Assembly: GCA_902795875.1 (NCBI GenBank)
Contig: CADBND010000030.1
Location: 1 to 8,051 of the forward strand
Reading direction: 5' to 3'
DNA: 8,051 bases
Origin: an uncultured Erysipelotrichaceae bacterium
GTDB lineage: Bacteria > Bacillota_I > Bacilli_A > Erysipelotrichales > Erysipelotrichaceae
Part shown: positions 6,300 through 8,051 of the stretch, one piece after another
Numbering within the stretch: the stretch's first letter is position 1
Layout: each line of letters starts with the position of its first letter
Notes under the pieces: model-generated
Database searches by the model: none
What the model saw: only the letters and a program-made list of their open reading frames with translations
Told to the model about the DNA's origin: nothing
Program-made: the position numbers and the translations under genes

Positions 6300-6308
6300 T
6301 GCTAAAAT
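6300..6308 (+). promoter_or_regulatory. Extended -10 promoter of the P-loop protein gene
   Basis: The plus strand reads TGCTAAAAT, a TAAAAT hexamer with a TGn extension, just downstream of the pepD terminator. No clear -35 is seen. The predicted start near 6315 coincides with the AAGGAG ribosome site (6315-6320), so the leader would be about 18 bases. Confidence 0.5.
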
Positions 6309-6332
6309 GATGGTAAGGAGATCAGAAATAAT

Positions 6333-7313
6333 ATGAAAGACAAAAACGTTTTCGATGTCGTTTTACTGTTTGCGTTGCCCGCTTCCGGCAAGAGTGAAGT
6401 GCGACACCTTCTGTCCAATGTGGAACCGGACAGACTGGTAAAGGAATTCCACATCGGTGACAACGTTCAGCTAGACGACTTCCCATACGTATATATGATG
6501 CGCTGCGTCGACGATGAACTGACCAAGATGGGAAAAGAACCCCTCTTTGCGGACAAACCGGGATCCATCTTCCGTGATGACCGCTACTTCGGTGCTCTGA
6601 TCAGGATGCTGAACGAAGACTACGAAGACCTCTTCGCAAAGAAACAGATCACTGCGGAAAACATCGCCAAATACTATCTTGACCGCTTCGACAAAGCCTG
6701 TGAAGATTGTGAGATAAAGCCTCAGATCGCCACGCTTGACGATGCGACAAAAGAAAAGCTCTATGAAGCGATGACTCCTTTATGCGAGCAGATGCTGAAA
6801 GACAAATACGACAACTATCCCGACACGATGGAAGGAAAGACCTGCGTCATCGAAATGGCCAGAGGCGGAGACATCAATTCCACGCTTCCTTTATCCGGAG
6901 CAGAAGGATACCAGTATTCTCTCAGACAGTTCTCGGATCATATCCTTTCCAACGCGGCGATCCTCTACATCTGGGTGACTCCGGAAGAATCCAGAAGAAA
7001 GAATCACGACCGGGCAAAACCGGGAGCCGACGGATCGAGTCTCTTCCATGAGACGCCGCTGGAAGTCATGTATCACACCTACGGCGTATGCGATATGATG
7101 TACCTCAGGGAACACTCCGAAAAACCTGATACCGTCACTGTAAAGGTCGGTGAAAAGACATACTATGTTCCGATCGGCGTCTTCGACAACCGCGTCGACA
7201 AGACCACTCCGTTCCGGGCAGAACCCGAGACCTGGGATCCAAAACTTGTCGATGAAGCTATCAGTGCCATCAAAAACGCCACCGATACGATGTGGCTCAA
7301 CTACAACAAATAG
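6333..7313 (+). CDS. P-loop NTPase / kinase-like protein of unknown function
   Basis: This is a 326-residue soluble protein. A Walker A loop, ALPASGKS (14-21), follows a hydrophobic beta strand (VFDVVLLF) and is of the [AG]xxxxGK[ST] form seen in zeta-toxin-like and nucleotide kinases. LDDFPY (48-53) gives a possible acidic substrate or metal site. CVIEMARGGD (171-180) is a strand ending in an acidic residue, in a place compatible with Walker B. ILYIWVTPEESRRKNHDRAK (210-229) looks like a core strand followed by a basic lid that could contact phosphates. I do not recognise the family by name and cannot assign a substrate. No antitoxin-like neighbour is present, so a toxin role is not supported. 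The ATG has AAGGAG 12 bases upstream, a long spacing. It is a single gene between two terminators and ends in TAG. Confidence 0.8.
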   Translation: MKDKNVFDVVLLFALPASGKSEVRHLLSNVEPDRLVKEFHIGDNVQLDDFPYVYMMRCVDDELTKMGKEPLFADKPGSIFRDDRYFGALIRMLNEDYEDLFAKKQITAENIAKYYLDRFDKACEDCEIKPQIATLDDATKEKLYEAMTPLCEQMLKDKYDNYPDTMEGKTCVIEMARGGDINSTLPLSGAEGYQYSLRQFSDHILSNAAILYIWVTPEESRRKNHDRAKPGADGSSLFHETPLEVMYHTYGVCDMMYLREHSEKPDTVTVKVGEKTYYVPIGVFDNRVDKTTPFRAEPETWDPKLVDEAISAIKNATDTMWLNYNK

Positions 7314-7322
7314 TCCTGACAC

Positions 7323-7358
7323 AAAGAGTGCTTCGGATAACCGAAGCACTCTTTTTTT
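7323..7358. terminator. Bidirectional terminator shared by the converging genes
   Basis: This is a 14-bp perfect stem (7323-7336 with 7341-7354) closed by an ATAA loop. On the plus strand it runs into seven T (7352-7358), terminating the P-loop gene whose stop is 9 bases upstream. On the minus strand it is followed by TTTGTGT and can serve the converging DUF4230-type gene. The original stop codon of that gene (7357-7359) overlaps the T-run. Confidence 0.92.
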
Positions 7359-8051
7359 ATCTGAATTCCACTTCCAGGGAGTAGTCCTTGGCTACACCCT
7401 TTATAATCGGAGAATACATCTCCCAGACGGAAAGTTTTGCGAAACGGTCTGCCGTATCGATCACCTTATCCTCATCCAGCTTCTGTTACATCTTCTTTCT
7501 CGCTTCCGCCTGCACCTGAGAAGCCTGTTCCATACTCATCTTGATATCGCCAAACGCAAGAAGTCCCTTTGTCGTATCCCCGAAAAGGATCTCATCCTCA
7601 GGGATATTGATCTCCTCCTGTTGAGCGTGTGGGATGTAGAGCGTGATGATCTTGGCCTCCTCATCGAAACGGATATCCGTTCGTCTGATCGAAGACAAAT
7701 CGACGGTATAAACGACTGTCCCGTTATAGGTGATCAGCTGGTTCTCGGTGAAGATCCCCCAGTTCAGCAAGCCCGTATCGGTGATCGAAGAGACATCGGA
7801 GATCTTCTGCGTGTAAACTTCCAGTTTCTTCAGTTTCGAAGCATCGCCTAAAACCGCATCCTCGAAATCCGCTGCGGTATATCCGAAGATCCCGTTATTT
7901 TCGATCGTCTGATCATGATCAGCGACCGGTTCATCGAACTGGAAGAAACCCTTGAGACCCTGATGCAGGGAATCGATCTTCGGAACGATGAAATAGGCCA
8001 GTAAAGCGATCGCGATCAGTGTAGGCAAAGCAGATACCAGCACACCCTTGA
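7357..8051 (-). pseudogene. DUF4230-type membrane-anchored protein with internal ochre codon (5' end outside window)
   Basis: The frame enters from the right edge as KGVLVSALPTLIAIALLAYF, a single N-terminal membrane anchor. An extracytoplasmic domain resembling DUF4230 (function unknown) follows, with ILNW-like GLLNWGIFTENQLITYNGTV, VDLSSIRRTDIRFDEEAKII and TLYIPHAQQEEINIPEDEIL. A TAA at 7486-7488 comes after QAEARKKM. The same frame then stays open for 42 more codons with coding character (QKLDEDKVIDTADRFAKLSV and later YSPIIKGVAKDYSLEVEFR) and stops at the TAA at 7357-7359, inside the shared terminator. A full-length gene ending at its terminator is the natural reading, so the internal TAA is probably a nonsense mutation or sequence error removing the last helix and strand. 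The GTG at 8043 is not a convincing start, because no ribosome site fits and the frame is open to the edge. Confidence 0.72.

Noticed and set aside
6333..7313. Zeta-toxin of a toxin-antitoxin pair
   Set aside because: There is a P-loop, but no small antitoxin gene lies next to it, the length and C-terminal half are not typical, and the gene stands alone between terminators.
4509..7488. Stop-codon reassignment (UAG and UAA as sense codons) explaining both interrupted genes
   Set aside because: TAA ends pepD, the YgjV-like gene and the lipoprotein gene, the first two followed at once by terminator hairpins, and TAG ends the P-loop gene 9 bases before its terminator. These codons therefore act as stops here. 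Local mutation or sequence error is simpler.
8041..8051. GTG at 8043 as the start of the DUF4230-type gene
   Set aside because: The frame is open to the window edge and the only AAGG upstream is too close to serve as a ribosome site, so the gene most likely begins outside.

Overview
The window looks like an ordinary chromosomal segment of a mid-GC Bacillota, possibly an anaerobic gut or oral member of the Erysipelotrichia or Clostridia. The evidence is strong AGGAG-type ribosome sites, TATAAT/TAAAAT promoters, lipoproteins with a Gram-positive lipobox, an M20C dipeptidase, and an extracellular serpin of the kind known from gut anaerobes. No 16S or other placement marker is present, so the lineage is an inference. 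I see no tRNA, rRNA, CRISPR array, insertion sequence or phage gene.

Left part (1-3560). The 3' end of a PfkB-type sugar kinase (+) meets a minus-strand lipoprotein block head to head, with the two stop codons abutting as TGATCA. The block, read from right to left, starts with an extended -10 promoter and a Fur-like operator. It continues with a lipoprotein built from three copies of one beta-rich module plus a BIG2-like Ig domain, then an intergenic hairpin, then a lipoprotein serpin with a C-terminal bacterial SH3 domain. Both proteins should sit on the outer face of the membrane. The serpin would neutralise proteases there, and the operator suggests metal-dependent expression.

Middle part (3515-4809). 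A minus-strand pair consists of a flavin reductase family gene broken by an in-frame amber codon and a downstream YgjV-like membrane protein with a GNAT-like C-terminal domain. The pair ends at a clear hairpin terminator. A 97-base divergent promoter region separates it from pepD.

Right part (4810-8051). pepD (+) has all its catalytic and metal residues and its own terminator. It is followed by a separately promoted P-loop kinase-like protein of unknown function. That gene converges through a shared 14-bp bidirectional hairpin on a minus-strand DUF4230-type membrane protein. The DUF4230-type frame contains an internal ochre codon; 42 further coding-like codons lead to the stop inside the shared terminator, and its 5' end lies beyond the window.

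The most notable points are the two independent in-frame nonsense codons in otherwise intact frames, the Fur-like box in the leader of the lipoprotein/serpin block, the triplicated module in the lipoprotein, the long glycine-rich reactive loop of the serpin, and the repeated use of extended -10 promoters with very short leaders. I do not see a multi-gene system that I could honestly call new.
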